Source: Natrinema versiforme
GTDB taxonomy: Archaea; Halobacteriota; Halobacteria; Halobacteriales; Natrialbaceae
Length of the DNA: 64,000 nt
Reading direction: 5' to 3'
Assembly: GCF_005576615.1 (NCBI RefSeq)
Contig: NZ_CP040330.1
Span: 930,001-994,000 of the forward strand
The position numbers were made by a program, and so were the translations under genes. The first letter of the stretch is position 1; the number at the start of each line of letters is the position of its first letter. The notes below the pieces were generated by a model. That model was not told the DNA's origin. It did not search any database and saw only the letters and a list, made by a program, of their open reading frames with translations. Below are positions 1 to 8,618 of this stretch, piece after piece.

Positions 1-1
1 A

Positions 2-448
2 ACCGAACTGCAGCCCCGCGGGCTGACCGAGAAGACGCCCGACCTCTCCGAAGAGGAGGAGCGACTCCTCTCTCGTCGGAAGAGCGAAGGGAAACCGCAG
101 TTCAACCGACAGGACTACCACAAGAAAAAGCGGACGCCCGAATCCTGGCGACGACCTCGCGGCCAGCTGTCCAAGCAGCGCCGCGGCGTCAAGGGCAAGG
201 GGCCGAAAGTCCAGGCCGGCTTCCGAACGCCGAAAGCCGTCCGCGGCAAACACCCCAGCGGCTTCGAAGAGGTCTACGTCGAGAACACGGACGACCTCGA
301 GGGCGTCGACGGCGCTCGAGAGGCGGTCCGGATCTCGTCCTCGGTCGGCGCGCGCAAGCGCGAACGCATCGAGGAACTCGCCGAAGAGCAGGACGTTCGC
401 GTCCTGAACCCAACCTACGAGGAAGTCGAGGTGGAATCCAATGACTGA
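2..448 (+). CDS. rpl32e: 50S ribosomal protein L32e (5'-truncated by window)
   Basis: Ribosomal protein of the large subunit. The reading frame is open from base 2 and ends at TGA 446-448; the start lies upstream of the window. The visible part holds the basic L32e core ([19 protein letters not shown], then a Gly/Lys-rich stretch and [16 protein letters not shown]). Haloarchaeal L32e has an acidic N-terminal extension, so a large N-terminal part may be missing. The 3' end overlaps the ATG of L19e at 441 by 8 nt, which fits translational coupling in the spc operon. Confidence 0.95.
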   Translation, partial: TELQPRGLTEKTPDLSEEEERLLSRRKSEGKPQFNRQDYHKKKRTPESWRRPRGQLSKQRRGVKGKGPKVQAGFRTPKAVRGKHPSGFEEVYVENTDDLEGVDGAREAVRISSSVGARKRERIEELAEEQDVRVLNPTYEEVEVESND

Positions 449-890
449 TCTGACCGCACAGAAGCGACTGGCAGCCGATGTCTTAGACGTCGGTCAGAAC
501 CGCGTCTGGCTCGATCCCGACGCGCAAGGCGACATCGCCGAAGCGATCACTCGCGACGAGATCCGTGAACTCGTCGACGAGGGTCGCATTCAGGCCGCCG
601 ACGCGAAGGGTAACTCTCGCGGTCGCGCCCGCGAACGGAACGCGAAGCGCGCCTACGGCCACCAGAACGGCCAGGGCAAGCGCCGCGGCAAGAAGGGCGC
701 ACGCCAAGACGAGAAAGACGAATGGCAGAACAAGATTCGCGCACAGCGACGGAAGCTGCGCGAACTCCGCGACAAGGGCGAGCTGACGCCCACGCAGTAC
801 CGCGAGCTCTACAAGAAGGCTGGCGGCGGGGAGTTCCGTAGCGTCCGGTACCTGTTGAACTACATCGACGAAAACTACGGTGACCAATAA
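441..890 (+). CDS. rpl19e: 50S ribosomal protein L19e
   Basis: Large-subunit protein specific to archaea and eukaryotes. The N-terminus ([20 protein letters not shown]) and the basic [20 protein letters not shown] segment are the family signature; at 149 residues it is of usual length for archaea. The start at 441 lies inside the end of L32e and the stop at 888-890 shares one base with the L18 start, so the genes are co-transcribed and probably translationally coupled. Confidence 0.97.
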   Translation: MTDLTAQKRLAADVLDVGQNRVWLDPDAQGDIAEAITRDEIRELVDEGRIQAADAKGNSRGRARERNAKRAYGHQNGQGKRRGKKGARQDEKDEWQNKIRAQRRKLRELRDKGELTPTQYRELYKKAGGGEFRSVRYLLNYIDENYGDQ

Positions 891-1438
891 TGGCGACAGG
901 ACCACGATACAAAGTGCCGATGCGGCGTCGCCGTGAGGTCCGGACGGACTACCACCAGAGGTTGCGCCTGCTGAAATCGGGGAAGCCCCGCCTGGTTGCT
1001 CGCAAGAGCAACAAGCACACTACGGCGCAGCTGATCACTCCCGGACCTCAGGGAGACGAGACGCTCGCGAGCGCACATTCGAGCGATCTGGCGGAGTACG
1101 GCTGGGATGCACCCACGAGCAACATTTCCGCGGCGTATCTGACCGGCCTGCTGGCCGGCACACGGGCCGTCGAGGCGGGTCTCGAGGAAGCGGTCCTCGA
1201 CATCGGTCTCAACACGGCCACGCCCGGCAACAAGGTGTTCGCGGTACAGGAAGGCGCAATCGACGCCGGCCTCGAGATCCCGCACAACGACAGCGTGCTC
1301 GCGGACTGGTCGCGTACACGCGGCGAGCACATCGCCGAGTACGCAGAACAGCTCGACGAACCGCTGTACAGCGGTGACTTCGACGCGACAGACCTCCCCG
1401 AACACTTCGACGAGGTACGAGAGGCGATTCTCGAATGA
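890..1438 (+). CDS. rpl18: 50S ribosomal protein L18 (uL18)
   Basis: 5S rRNA-binding protein of the large subunit, 182 residues. It begins with [20 protein letters not shown], the archaeal/eukaryotic L5-type N-terminus, and has the SNKHTTAQL and AYLTGLLAG segments expected in the fold. The acidic C-terminal tail ([14 protein letters not shown]) is usual for halophiles. Its stop overlaps the S5 start by 4 nt (ATGA). Confidence 0.97.
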   Translation: MATGPRYKVPMRRRREVRTDYHQRLRLLKSGKPRLVARKSNKHTTAQLITPGPQGDETLASAHSSDLAEYGWDAPTSNISAAYLTGLLAGTRAVEAGLEEAVLDIGLNTATPGNKVFAVQEGAIDAGLEIPHNDSVLADWSRTRGEHIAEYAEQLDEPLYSGDFDATDLPEHFDEVREAILE

Positions 1439-2091
1439 GTGGAAACAACTACAACGACAGCGGATGGGAACCCGTCACCCGTCTCGGTCGGAAGGTCCAG
1501 GAGGGCGAAATCGAGGACATGGAGACCGCCCTCAACTCGGGACTTCCGCTGAAGGAACCCGAACTCGTCGACCAGCTCCTTCCCGGACTGGAAGACGAAG
1601 TGCTGGACATCAACATGGTCCAGCGGATGACCGACTCCGGACGACGCGTGAAGTTCCGATGCGTCGTCGCCGTCGGTGACCGAAACGGATTCATCGGCTA
1701 CGCCGAAGGCCGCGACGATCAGGTCGGGTCCGCCATCCAGAAGGCGATCGGTATCGCGAAGCTGAACATGATCCAGGTTCCCCGCGGCTCGGGTTCCTGG
1801 GAGGACCGCTCGGACCGGCCACACTCGCTGACCCGACGGACGACCGGCAAGGCCGGCTCCGTCGAAGTCGAGCTCATCCCCGCCCCCGAAGGGCTGGGGC
1901 TGGCCGCCAGCGACACCGTCCGTCACGTCCTCGAACTGGCCGGGATCGAAAACGCCTGGACCAAGAGCCACGGTAACACCCGAACGACGGTGAACCTGGC
2001 CAAGGCGACCTACAACGCCCTCGAGAACGCCTCGCAGTCGCGGCACCCGCAGCGACGGCCGGACCGAGAGCGAGCTGAGGTGAGCGAGTGA
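1435..2091 (+). CDS. rps5: 30S ribosomal protein S5
   Basis: Small-subunit protein important for decoding accuracy, 218 residues. The N-terminal double-stranded-RNA-like domain is seen around [16 protein letters not shown], and the C-terminal domain around [20 protein letters not shown]. The short C-terminal tail is Arg/Glu-rich. The gene overlaps L18 upstream (ATGA at 1435) and L30 downstream (ATGA at 2088), so it is embedded in the spc operon. Confidence 0.97.
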   Translation: MSGNNYNDSGWEPVTRLGRKVQEGEIEDMETALNSGLPLKEPELVDQLLPGLEDEVLDINMVQRMTDSGRRVKFRCVVAVGDRNGFIGYAEGRDDQVGSAIQKAIGIAKLNMIQVPRGSGSWEDRSDRPHSLTRRTTGKAGSVEVELIPAPEGLGLAASDTVRHVLELAGIENAWTKSHGNTRTTVNLAKATYNALENASQSRHPQRRPDRERAEVSE

Positions 2092-2558
2092 TGAAGGCAA
2101 TCGTTCAGATCCGCGGCGAAGTGAACCGACAGGAAGACGTCCAGGACACCCTGTCGATGCTCAACATCCACAACGTCAACCACTGCACGCTCGTCCCCGA
2201 GACCGACGCCTACGAGGGGATGATCGCGAAGGTCAACGACTACGTCGCCGTCGGAGAGCCCGACGCCGAGGTACTCGAGACCCTGCTCGCGAAGCGAGCG
2301 GAGCCCCTCGAGGGCAAGCAGTCGGACGTCGATGAGGAGTGGCTTGCCGACAACACGGCCTACGACGGCTTCGGCGATCTCGCCGAGGCGCTCCTCGCCG
2401 AGGAGACGACACTTCGTGACGAGGGACTGTCACCGACGCTTCGACTTCACCCACCGCGGGGAGGTCACGAGGGTATCAAAAAGCCGACCGTTGAGGGCGG
2501 CCAACTCGGAAAGCATACAACAGGGGAGATTAACGACCTCCTAGAATCGATGCGATAA
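2088..2558 (+). CDS. rpl30: 50S ribosomal protein L30 (uL30)
   Basis: Large-subunit protein, 156 residues, the long archaeal form compared with about 60 residues in bacteria. [21 protein letters not shown] and the [13 protein letters not shown] segment form the ferredoxin-like core; [12 protein letters not shown] near the C-terminus is typical of archaeal L30. Coupled to S5 by a 4-nt overlap; L15 starts 2 nt downstream. Confidence 0.97.
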   Translation: MMKAIVQIRGEVNRQEDVQDTLSMLNIHNVNHCTLVPETDAYEGMIAKVNDYVAVGEPDAEVLETLLAKRAEPLEGKQSDVDEEWLADNTAYDGFGDLAEALLAEETTLRDEGLSPTLRLHPPRGGHEGIKKPTVEGGQLGKHTTGEINDLLESMR

Positions 2559-2560
2559 CC

Positions 2561-3040
2561 ATGACGAGCAAAAAACGACGCCAGCGCGGATCGCGAACCC
2601 ACAGCGGCGGTTCCCACAAGAACCGACGCGGTGCGGGCCACCGTGGTGGCCGCGGCCGTGCCGGGCGCAGCAAACACGAGTTCCACAACTACGAACCGAA
2701 GGGCAAACACGGCTTCAAGCGACCCCACGACATCCGCGAGGATGTCGCGGAGATCGACGTCCAGAAGCTCGACGAGGACGCGATCCTCTACGTCGCGGAG
2801 GACCTCGCCGAGGAGACCGACGGCGGCTACCGACTCGACGCACGCGATATCGTCGAGGACGGCCACGAGGTCGACAAGGTCAAGGTCCTCGGATCCGGAC
2901 AGGTCCGGAACACGCTCGAGATAACGGCGGACGCGTTCTCCGATGCCGCTCGCGAGAAACTCGAGGCTGCCGGCGGCGAGGCAGTCGTCTCGGAGCGAGG
3001 ACAGGAGGACGACGCCGACGACGACCAGGACGAGGAATAA
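2561..3040 (+). CDS. rpl15: 50S ribosomal protein L15 (uL15)
   Basis: Large-subunit protein, 159 residues. The N-terminus is basic and glycine-rich (SRTHSGGSHKNRRGAGHRGG), as needed to thread into 23S rRNA, and is followed by a compact domain with VKVLGSGQVRNTLEI. The C-terminus is a run of Asp/Glu, a halophilic addition. Only 3 nt separate it from secY, the classical spc-operon end. Confidence 0.97.
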   Translation: MTSKKRRQRGSRTHSGGSHKNRRGAGHRGGRGRAGRSKHEFHNYEPKGKHGFKRPHDIREDVAEIDVQKLDEDAILYVAEDLAEETDGGYRLDARDIVEDGHEVDKVKVLGSGQVRNTLEITADAFSDAAREKLEAAGGEAVVSERGQEDDADDDQDEE

Positions 3041-3043
3041 CAT

Positions 3044-4507
3044 ATGGGATGGAAGGAAGCCGCTGAACCGGTCCTAACGCGGATGCCAGCAGTGCGCCGT
3101 CCGGAGGGGCACGTCCCCTTCAAGCGGAAGCTGATGTGGACGGCCGGCATCCTCATGTTGTACTTCTTCCTGACGAACATCACGCTGTTCGGTATGCAGT
3201 CCGGCGGGGCGACCGACCTCTTCGGCGAGTTCCGTGCGATCCTCGCCGGCTCGCAGGGGTCGGTGTTGCAGGTCGGTATCGGACCGATCGTCACCGCGAG
3301 CATCGTCTTACAGTTGCTCGGCGGTGCGAACCTGCTCGGTCTCGACACGGACGACCCGCGGGATCAGGTGCTCTATCAGGGCCTCCAGAAGCTGCTGGTC
3401 GTCATGATGGTGATCCTGACCGGTCTCCCGATGGTGTTCGCCGGCGGCTTCCTGCCAGCCCAGCAGTCGTTGCAACTCGGCGGGTTCATGCTCGATCAGA
3501 CGGGCGTCCAGATGCTGATGTTCGCCCAGATCTTCGTTGGCGGTGTCCTCATCCTCTACATGGACGAGGTCGTCAGCAAGTGGGGCGTCGGCAGCGGGAT
3601 CGGCCTGTTCATTATCGCCGGCGTGAGCCAGCGACTGGTCACCGGACTCGTCCAGCCCTCTCAGGGAGGGTTCTTCTTCGACTGGTACCGCATCCTGACG
3701 GGGCAAGTCGAAGTCGGCTCACTCATCTCGACGAGCGGTTTGCAAACGCTGCTGATCAACGATGGCCACATCATCGCCCTGCTGACGACCGTGCTGATCT
3801 TCGGGATCGTCGTCTACGCGGAGTCGGTCCGCGTCGAGATTCCGCTGAGCCACGCACGAGTCAAGGGTGCTCGCGGTCGCTTCCCCGTGAAGCTCATCTA
3901 CGCGAGCGTCCTGCCGATGATCCTCGTTCGCGCTGTGCAGGCAAACGTCCAGTTCATGGGCCAGATCATGAACAGTCAGTGGGCCGGCATGCCCAGCTGG
4001 CTCGGGACCTACTCGCAGCAGGGCCAGCCCACCGGCGGGTTCTTCTACTACGTGGCCCCGATCTACTCGCCCGAAGACTGGATGTGGTTCAGTGCGAACG
4101 TCGCTCAGGAGTGGTGGCAAGTGATGATCCGGATCGGTATCGACGTCACCTTCATGGTCGTCGGTGGCGCAATCTTCGCCATCTTCTGGGTCGAAACCAC
4201 TGACATGGGCCCCGAATCGACGGCGAAGCAGATCCAGAACTCCGGAATGCAGATCCCCGGCTTCCGACAGAACGTCGGCGTCATCGAGAAGGTCATGGAA
4301 CGGTACATTCCACAAGTGACCGTCATCGGCGGCGCACTGGTCGGCCTGCTCGCCGTCTGGGCGAACATGCTCGGTACCATCGGCGGTGTGAGCGGAACCG
4401 GCCTGCTGCTGGCCGTCTCCATCACGTACAAGCTCTACGAGGAGATCGCCGAGGAGCAGATGATGGAAATGCATCCGATGATGCGCCAGATGTTCGGCGG
4501 CGAATAA
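3044..4507 (+). CDS. secY: Preprotein translocase subunit SecY
   Basis: Channel subunit of the Sec translocon in the cytoplasmic membrane, 487 residues with about ten hydrophobic segments. Family landmarks include the N-terminal MGWKEAAEPVLTRMPAVRRPEG helix, the GIGPIVTASIVLQLL plug/TM2 region, WGVGSGIGLFI, and the cytoplasmic loop with SHARVKGARGRFPVKLIY. It ends in a Met-rich tail (EEQMMEMHPMMRQMFGGE). Last gene of the ribosomal run; a T-rich stretch follows. In many archaea adk follows secY directly; here adk is 10 kb away at 14920. Confidence 0.97.
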   Translation: MGWKEAAEPVLTRMPAVRRPEGHVPFKRKLMWTAGILMLYFFLTNITLFGMQSGGATDLFGEFRAILAGSQGSVLQVGIGPIVTASIVLQLLGGANLLGLDTDDPRDQVLYQGLQKLLVVMMVILTGLPMVFAGGFLPAQQSLQLGGFMLDQTGVQMLMFAQIFVGGVLILYMDEVVSKWGVGSGIGLFIIAGVSQRLVTGLVQPSQGGFFFDWYRILTGQVEVGSLISTSGLQTLLINDGHIIALLTTVLIFGIVVYAESVRVEIPLSHARVKGARGRFPVKLIYASVLPMILVRAVQANVQFMGQIMNSQWAGMPSWLGTYSQQGQPTGGFFYYVAPIYSPEDWMWFSANVAQEWWQVMIRIGIDVTFMVVGGAIFAIFWVETTDMGPESTAKQIQNSGMQIPGFRQNVGVIEKVMERYIPQVTVIGGALVGLLAVWANMLGTIGGVSGTGLLLAVSITYKLYEEIAEEQMMEMHPMMRQMFGGE

Positions 4508-4526
4508 CGGCCATCTGCCATCTCGG

Positions 4527-4536
4527 TTCTTTTTCC
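4527..4536 (+). terminator. T-rich putative terminator after secY
   Basis: A pyrimidine run with five consecutive T lies about 20 nt behind the secY stop codon, with a second T-rich patch just after it. Archaeal RNA polymerase terminates at such oligo-T tracts without requiring a hairpin. It is the first T run after the end of the ribosomal operon. Confidence 0.4.
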
Positions 4537-4589
4537 GTTCGTTGTTTCGTGAGCGACTGCAGTCGCCACCGAAGTCGGCGACTCGTCGT

Positions 4590-4796
4590 TCAATCCGAAA
4601 TCGATTGCCCTTCGACCCGTTCGCGGACAGTTGCGAGGTGGCGAGCGACTTCGCGCTGCGTGTGGGAGCCGACGAGGTGATCCTCGAGCGTTCGGTCGAG
4701 GGCGAGCGTCTCCCGACAGATCGGACACTCGACCGGCGGCTTGAATGGCATATCCGCTTTCTCTGCCCGCTCGAGGGAAACCGTTACCGGATGCAT
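4590..4796 (-). CDS. Small C2H2 zinc-finger protein
   Basis: Unknown haloarchaeal protein of about 68 residues starting at 4796 (MHPVTVSLER); an in-frame start at 4913 would add 39 residues. It holds one zinc-finger-like motif CPIC-x12-H-x4-H, with nothing else recognisable and a short charged tail. The same ligand spacing occurs in the protein at 8234-8521. It is transcribed divergently from the uracil-DNA glycosylase gene. The finger is clear; a nucleic-acid or protein-binding role is only inference. Confidence 0.6.
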   Translation of the reverse strand: MHPVTVSLERAEKADMPFKPPVECPICRETLALDRTLEDHLVGSHTQREVARHLATVRERVEGQSISD

Positions 4797-4914
4797 GTGC
4801 CTGGTTCGACTCGAGAACAGTGCGACTCGATCGTCCCGATACATCAATCCGGACGACTGTCCCGTACAGCGAGCAGCAAAAGGGTGTTTCCCGCGACCGT
4901 TGTAGCGCCACACG

Positions 4915-5475
4915 ATGACCGACCAGCCATCGACCGACTGGGAGTTCGAGGCAGTGTTCGTGGACGCACTCGAGGCGGTGCCGGACGACCAGTACGATCC
5001 CGAGCAGTTCGTCCCCGGCGTCGGGCCGCTGTCGGCGGACGTGATGCTCGTCGGTGAGGCACCCGGCGGCCAGGAAGTGAAACAAGGCGAGCCCTTCGTC
5101 GGCCAAGCCGGTTCGCAACTGGATCGGGCCCTCGAGTCGATTGGATACGATCGGCGGGACTGTTACATTACCAATCTCGTCAAGGTGCGACCGCCGGAGA
5201 ACCGCGATCCGCACGTCGACGAGATCGAGGCCTGGTGGCCGGTGTTAGACGCCGAGATCGACCGCGTCGATCCGGCCGTCCTCGTGCCGATGGGGAGTTT
5301 CGCGACGGCCGAGATCCTCGATACCGACGAGACGATCACCGATCTGCACGGCCGGGAGTTCGAGGACGACGGTCGGATCGTCGTCCCGTCGTTCCACCCG
5401 GCGGCGGCGCTGTACGACCGCAGCAAGGTCGACGCCATCGAGTCGGATCTGTCGACGGCCCTCGAGTTGGCGTAG
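4915..5475 (+). CDS. Uracil-DNA glycosylase, family 4-like, without Fe-S cysteines
   Basis: Base-excision repair protein that would remove uracil from DNA, 186 residues. Motif A (GEAPGGQE, residues 47-54), TNLVKVRPPENRDP (86-99) and motif B (FHPAA, His161) match the family 4/5 UDG superfamily. Family 4 enzymes normally bind a [4Fe-4S] cluster through four cysteines, two near the N-terminus, one in the KCRPP position and one shortly after. Here the only cysteine is Cys83 and the KCRPP cysteine is Val91, so no cluster can be bound. Superfamily membership is firm; activity is uncertain. Confidence 0.85.
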   Translation: MTDQPSTDWEFEAVFVDALEAVPDDQYDPEQFVPGVGPLSADVMLVGEAPGGQEVKQGEPFVGQAGSQLDRALESIGYDRRDCYITNLVKVRPPENRDPHVDEIEAWWPVLDAEIDRVDPAVLVPMGSFATAEILDTDETITDLHGREFEDDGRIVVPSFHPAAALYDRSKVDAIESDLSTALELA

Positions 5476-5569
5476 CCCGGTCGGCGTCGGTCCCGTTCGA
5501 ACGCTGCCGACGTCGATCCCGGTCCGTGCAGGCAGGAACGGCTTCCCGGAGACGGGACTATCCTCGGGC

Positions 5570-6268
5570 ATGAGTCCGACGTTTACCGACGACGACATCG
5601 ACAAGCCCGTCGAAAGCGCGGACGGTGAGACGCTCGGGACCGTCGCCACCATCGACGGGGAGACCGCACACATCGACCCGGAGCCGGACATGACGGACTC
5701 GATCAAAGCCGTCCTCGACTGGGAGCCCGCGTCCGGCGATATCGTGCCGCTCGAGAGCGACGCCGTCGACGAGATCACCGACGACGCGGTTCGGATCGGT
5801 GCCGCGTTTTCGGCCGAAAGCGTCGAGCCGGATGACGAATCCGCGGCCGAGGCGGGGAACGGCCGTTCGGACGAGCGAGACGGCGGGTCGGAGCCGCGAG
5901 TAGGCGGTGATTCGGCCGCCGGACCGGAATCGGCGCCCGACACGGGAGCGGCAACTGACGTTCCCGGAGCGGACCGCGACCCCGACTCCGGCAGACCCGA
6001 GGAGTCGGAATCGATCGCGGACGACGAGTACTACGACACCGTCGAAGGGGGAGCGCGCGTCGATCCCGACAGGGAGATGGACGAGACCGAGGAACCAGCG
6101 ACGAAGGGGACTGAATCGTCGGAGCGGGCAGTGCGGTCGGAGGAGACGGAGCCGGGCGAGGAGCGAACGGCTCGCGACGTCGATGTCGATCCGGACGACG
6201 TGACGGACGGTGATCCGGACGCCGAGATACGCAGTGGGGAGGACGTCGGAGACCGAACGGACTCGTGA
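5570..6268 (+). CDS. PRC-barrel-like acidic protein
   Basis: Hypothetical protein of 232 residues. The first 85 residues (TDDDIDKPVESADGETLGTV onward, then AVDEITDDAVRIG) look like a small beta-barrel of the PRC type, common in haloarchaea and thought to bind RNA or partner proteins. The remaining 145 residues are very Asp/Glu/Gly/Ser-rich and of low complexity, probably disordered. No catalytic motif is visible. It stands alone, about 95 nt behind the UDG gene on the same strand. Confidence 0.7.
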   Translation: MSPTFTDDDIDKPVESADGETLGTVATIDGETAHIDPEPDMTDSIKAVLDWEPASGDIVPLESDAVDEITDDAVRIGAAFSAESVEPDDESAAEAGNGRSDERDGGSEPRVGGDSAAGPESAPDTGAATDVPGADRDPDSGRPEESESIADDEYYDTVEGGARVDPDREMDETEEPATKGTESSERAVRSEETEPGEERTARDVDVDPDDVTDGDPDAEIRSGEDVGDRTDS

Positions 6269-6380
6269 GGGAGTGAGAGTTCGACGACGGACAGCACAGT
6301 GACGTGATCACCGAAAAGACGAGAAAGACGGCGAGAGAACGGATTGATTCGATCCGAAACGGTCGGCGTTGACGAGAGCC

Positions 6381-6647
6381 CTACTGGATCGAGTACCCTG
6401 CGGCGAGGGTCAGCAGGAACACCATGAACACCGCAGTGAGCATCAGATAGGTGATCGACCGGGGCTCGTCTTTCAGGTGCTGGAAGTAGCCGGCGATCAG
6501 TGAGACCTTGATGGCCGCGAGAATCATCGTCCCGCCGACTGCCATCTGGTAGTCGAAGATTTCGGGGAAGTGGAAGAAGACGAACTTCCCTGTCGCTAAC
6601 AGTATCAATGCCACGTAAATCAGGGTGTACGTCCGGAGACTCGCCAT
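6381..6647 (-). CDS. Cytochrome c oxidase subunit IV-like membrane protein
   Basis: Small hydrophobic protein of 88 residues with three predicted membrane helices (TYTLIYVALILLATGKFVFF, VGGTMILAAIKVSLIAGYF, YLMLTAVFMVFLLTLAAGY). The order and the GYFQHLKDEP loop match prokaryotic COX IV proteins, accessory subunits of heme-copper oxidases. The start at 6647 is chosen because upstream in-frame residues are hydrophilic and a TATA-like GGTATAAG lies just upstream. It is about 4 kb from the I+III and II subunit genes. Confidence 0.8.
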   Translation of the reverse strand: MASLRTYTLIYVALILLATGKFVFFHFPEIFDYQMAVGGTMILAAIKVSLIAGYFQHLKDEPRSITYLMLTAVFMVFLLTLAAGYSIQ

Positions 6648-6755
6648 TAGTGAGGAATGTGGGTGACGGATACTTATACCTTCCTCATACGACTTCCGTC
6701 GGTCGATCGGCGGCGAAGCGACACGTAGATGGACCGCCGGAACGAAGCGCCGACA

Positions 6756-8159
6756 ATGAGTGAACGGTCGGCTCTCGTTCGCCGAACCGGTATCGTTCTC
6801 GCGCTCGCGCTGGTCGCTCTCGCCGCCGGAGCCGGCCTCGCCGCCGCGAGCAACGTCGCGTCCGGCCTCACCGGCGGCAGCAGCGACGTGAGCGTCCCGA
6901 CGTGGCTCTATCTCGCGACCGGCGGCGGTGCCGTCGGTGCTTCGGCGCTGTTGACGATGCTCGTCACCGATCGCGGGATCATCGGTACCTACCACGACCG
7001 CGCGCTCGAGGCGTCCGTCGACCGGCTGCTGACCGCCGGCTCGCTCCTGTTCGGCGCGATCGGACTCCTCGGGCTCGCGCTCATCTTCGCCGCCGGCATC
7101 GACGGGCCGAACATCGGACTGGTCAGTGCGACCGTCCTGGTGACGTTCGTCGGCGGGCGCGCGCTGCTGACGATCGCCACGTACGCCGTCGGGAACCCGT
7201 GGCCGGCGCTCAATCCGTGGCGGCGGATCGCATCGGCGCTGCCCAACGGCTACGAGGAGTATCCCTCGTCCTACAAATCCTGGCCCGCCGTGGTGGCGCT
7301 GCTGACGTTCGTCTGGCTCGAGGTCGTCGCCCCGCTGACCTCGTCGCCGCGGGCGTTGCTGGCCATCCTCGTCATGTACTCGTTGTTTACGATCTCGAGT
7401 GCGGTCGTGTTTTCACCGGAGACGTGGTTCCGGCGCGGCGATCCCCTCTCGCTGTGGTTCCGACTCTACGGAGCCGTCGCGCCGATTCAGCGGACCGACG
7501 ACGGGTTCGAACTCCGGTATCCGGGATCGCAGTTGAGCGAGGCCGATCTCGTCACTGATCGGTCGCTCGTGGCGTTCGTACTCGTGCTGGTCTGGGAGCT
7601 GACCTACAGCGGGTTCATCGTCACGCCGATCGGGGTCCGGACCATCGAGGCGCTGGTCGGGATCGGACTGCCGCCCGTGCTCGTCTACCTGCTCTTGCTC
7701 GTCGGCGGTTTCGCCCTGTTCTGGAAGGTGTACTGGGTCGCCATCGACCGGACTCGCGAGCGAGCGGAGACGTACCTCTCCCGCGAGTACCTCGGGCTCA
7801 GGCTCGCCGCGCCGTTGCTTGCCATCGCGGCCGGCTATCACCTCGCACACTACATCGGCTTCGGGCTCTCGCTGTCGCCGGCACTGTTCGACGCGCTCGC
7901 GATGCCGCTGAACCCGCCGCCGAACCCGACTCGATACGCGCTGCCGGGCTGGTTCGGCTACGTCGAGATCGCCGGCATCCTGCTCGGGCACGTCCTCGCG
8001 GTGTGGGTCGCACACACCGTCTCGTTCGACCTGTTCCCCGGGAAACTGCAGGCGATCAGGAGCCAGTTTCCGCTCATCATCGTCATGGTCTTCTTTACGA
8101 TGGTGAGCCTGTATCTCGTCTCGCAGGGAACGATGGATCCGCCGTACGTCCCGAGCTAA
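6756..8159 (+). CDS. Polytopic membrane protein (family auto-named 'fenitrothion hydrolase')
   Basis: About 467 residues with some ten to twelve hydrophobic segments. Conserved-looking parts are the soluble YAVGNPWPALNPWRRI segment, YKSWPAVVALLTFVWLEVV, and near the end WFGYVEIAGILLGHVLAVWV. This pattern resembles a family in actinobacteria and haloarchaea that databases often label fenitrothion hydrolase; that name should not be taken as function. It is divergent from the COX IV-like gene and inside the oxidase neighbourhood, so a role in respiratory metal or membrane chemistry is possible but unproven. An alternative start at 6729 adds nine residues. Confidence 0.6.
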   Translation: MSERSALVRRTGIVLALALVALAAGAGLAAASNVASGLTGGSSDVSVPTWLYLATGGGAVGASALLTMLVTDRGIIGTYHDRALEASVDRLLTAGSLLFGAIGLLGLALIFAAGIDGPNIGLVSATVLVTFVGGRALLTIATYAVGNPWPALNPWRRIASALPNGYEEYPSSYKSWPAVVALLTFVWLEVVAPLTSSPRALLAILVMYSLFTISSAVVFSPETWFRRGDPLSLWFRLYGAVAPIQRTDDGFELRYPGSQLSEADLVTDRSLVAFVLVLVWELTYSGFIVTPIGVRTIEALVGIGLPPVLVYLLLLVGGFALFWKVYWVAIDRTRERAETYLSREYLGLRLAAPLLAIAAGYHLAHYIGFGLSLSPALFDALAMPLNPPPNPTRYALPGWFGYVEIAGILLGHVLAVWVAHTVSFDLFPGKLQAIRSQFPLIIVMVFFTMVSLYLVSQGTMDPPYVPS

Positions 8160-8233
8160 CCCTGCCGGCAGCCCGTCGAGACGCGAGCGCCAACCGGCAA
8201 ACACTTCCTCGCGCCACCACAACGGTCGACCGA

Positions 8234-8521
8234 ATGACGACCGATCGCACGCTCAAGCGAACGTACGAGGTTCCCGCGGACGAAGCGCCCGGGGCGACCT
8301 GTCCGTACTGCGGACGGCCGTTCCGGTCCGAGCGATACGCGACCTTTCACATCGGCGTCGACCACCCCGAGGAGTGTTCCGAGGCCGAACGGGACGCCTT
8401 CGACGAGGAACGCGACGACGAGGAGTACGACCTGTTTACGTTTCACTTCAAGGCGGCCATCTCCGTCTTCCTCGTCTACTTCCTGTTTACGTTCATCTAC
8501 GCGCTGGTCTGGGCGGGGTAG
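8234..8521 (+). CDS. C2H2 zinc-finger protein with C-terminal membrane helix
   Basis: Protein of 95 residues. The N-terminal half holds CPYC-x12-H-x4-H (CPYCGRPFRSERYATFHIG), the same ligand spacing as in the protein at 4590-4796. An acidic linker follows, then one hydrophobic helix (AAISVFLVYFLFTFIYALVWAG). It looks like a membrane-tethered zinc-finger protein. It follows the polytopic membrane gene by about 75 nt on the same strand. Function unknown; the link to cytochrome oxidase is only by position. Confidence 0.75.
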   Translation: MTTDRTLKRTYEVPADEAPGATCPYCGRPFRSERYATFHIGVDHPEECSEAERDAFDEERDDEEYDLFTFHFKAAISVFLVYFLFTFIYALVWAG

Positions 8522-8618
8522 GCGACGCTCGAGCGAGCGGTCCACTTTCGGAACGACAGCCTCGAAGTAGTTCGTTCTCCAGAATCTCTTTGTTCGGTGA
8601 CTACACAGTGACCGTATC

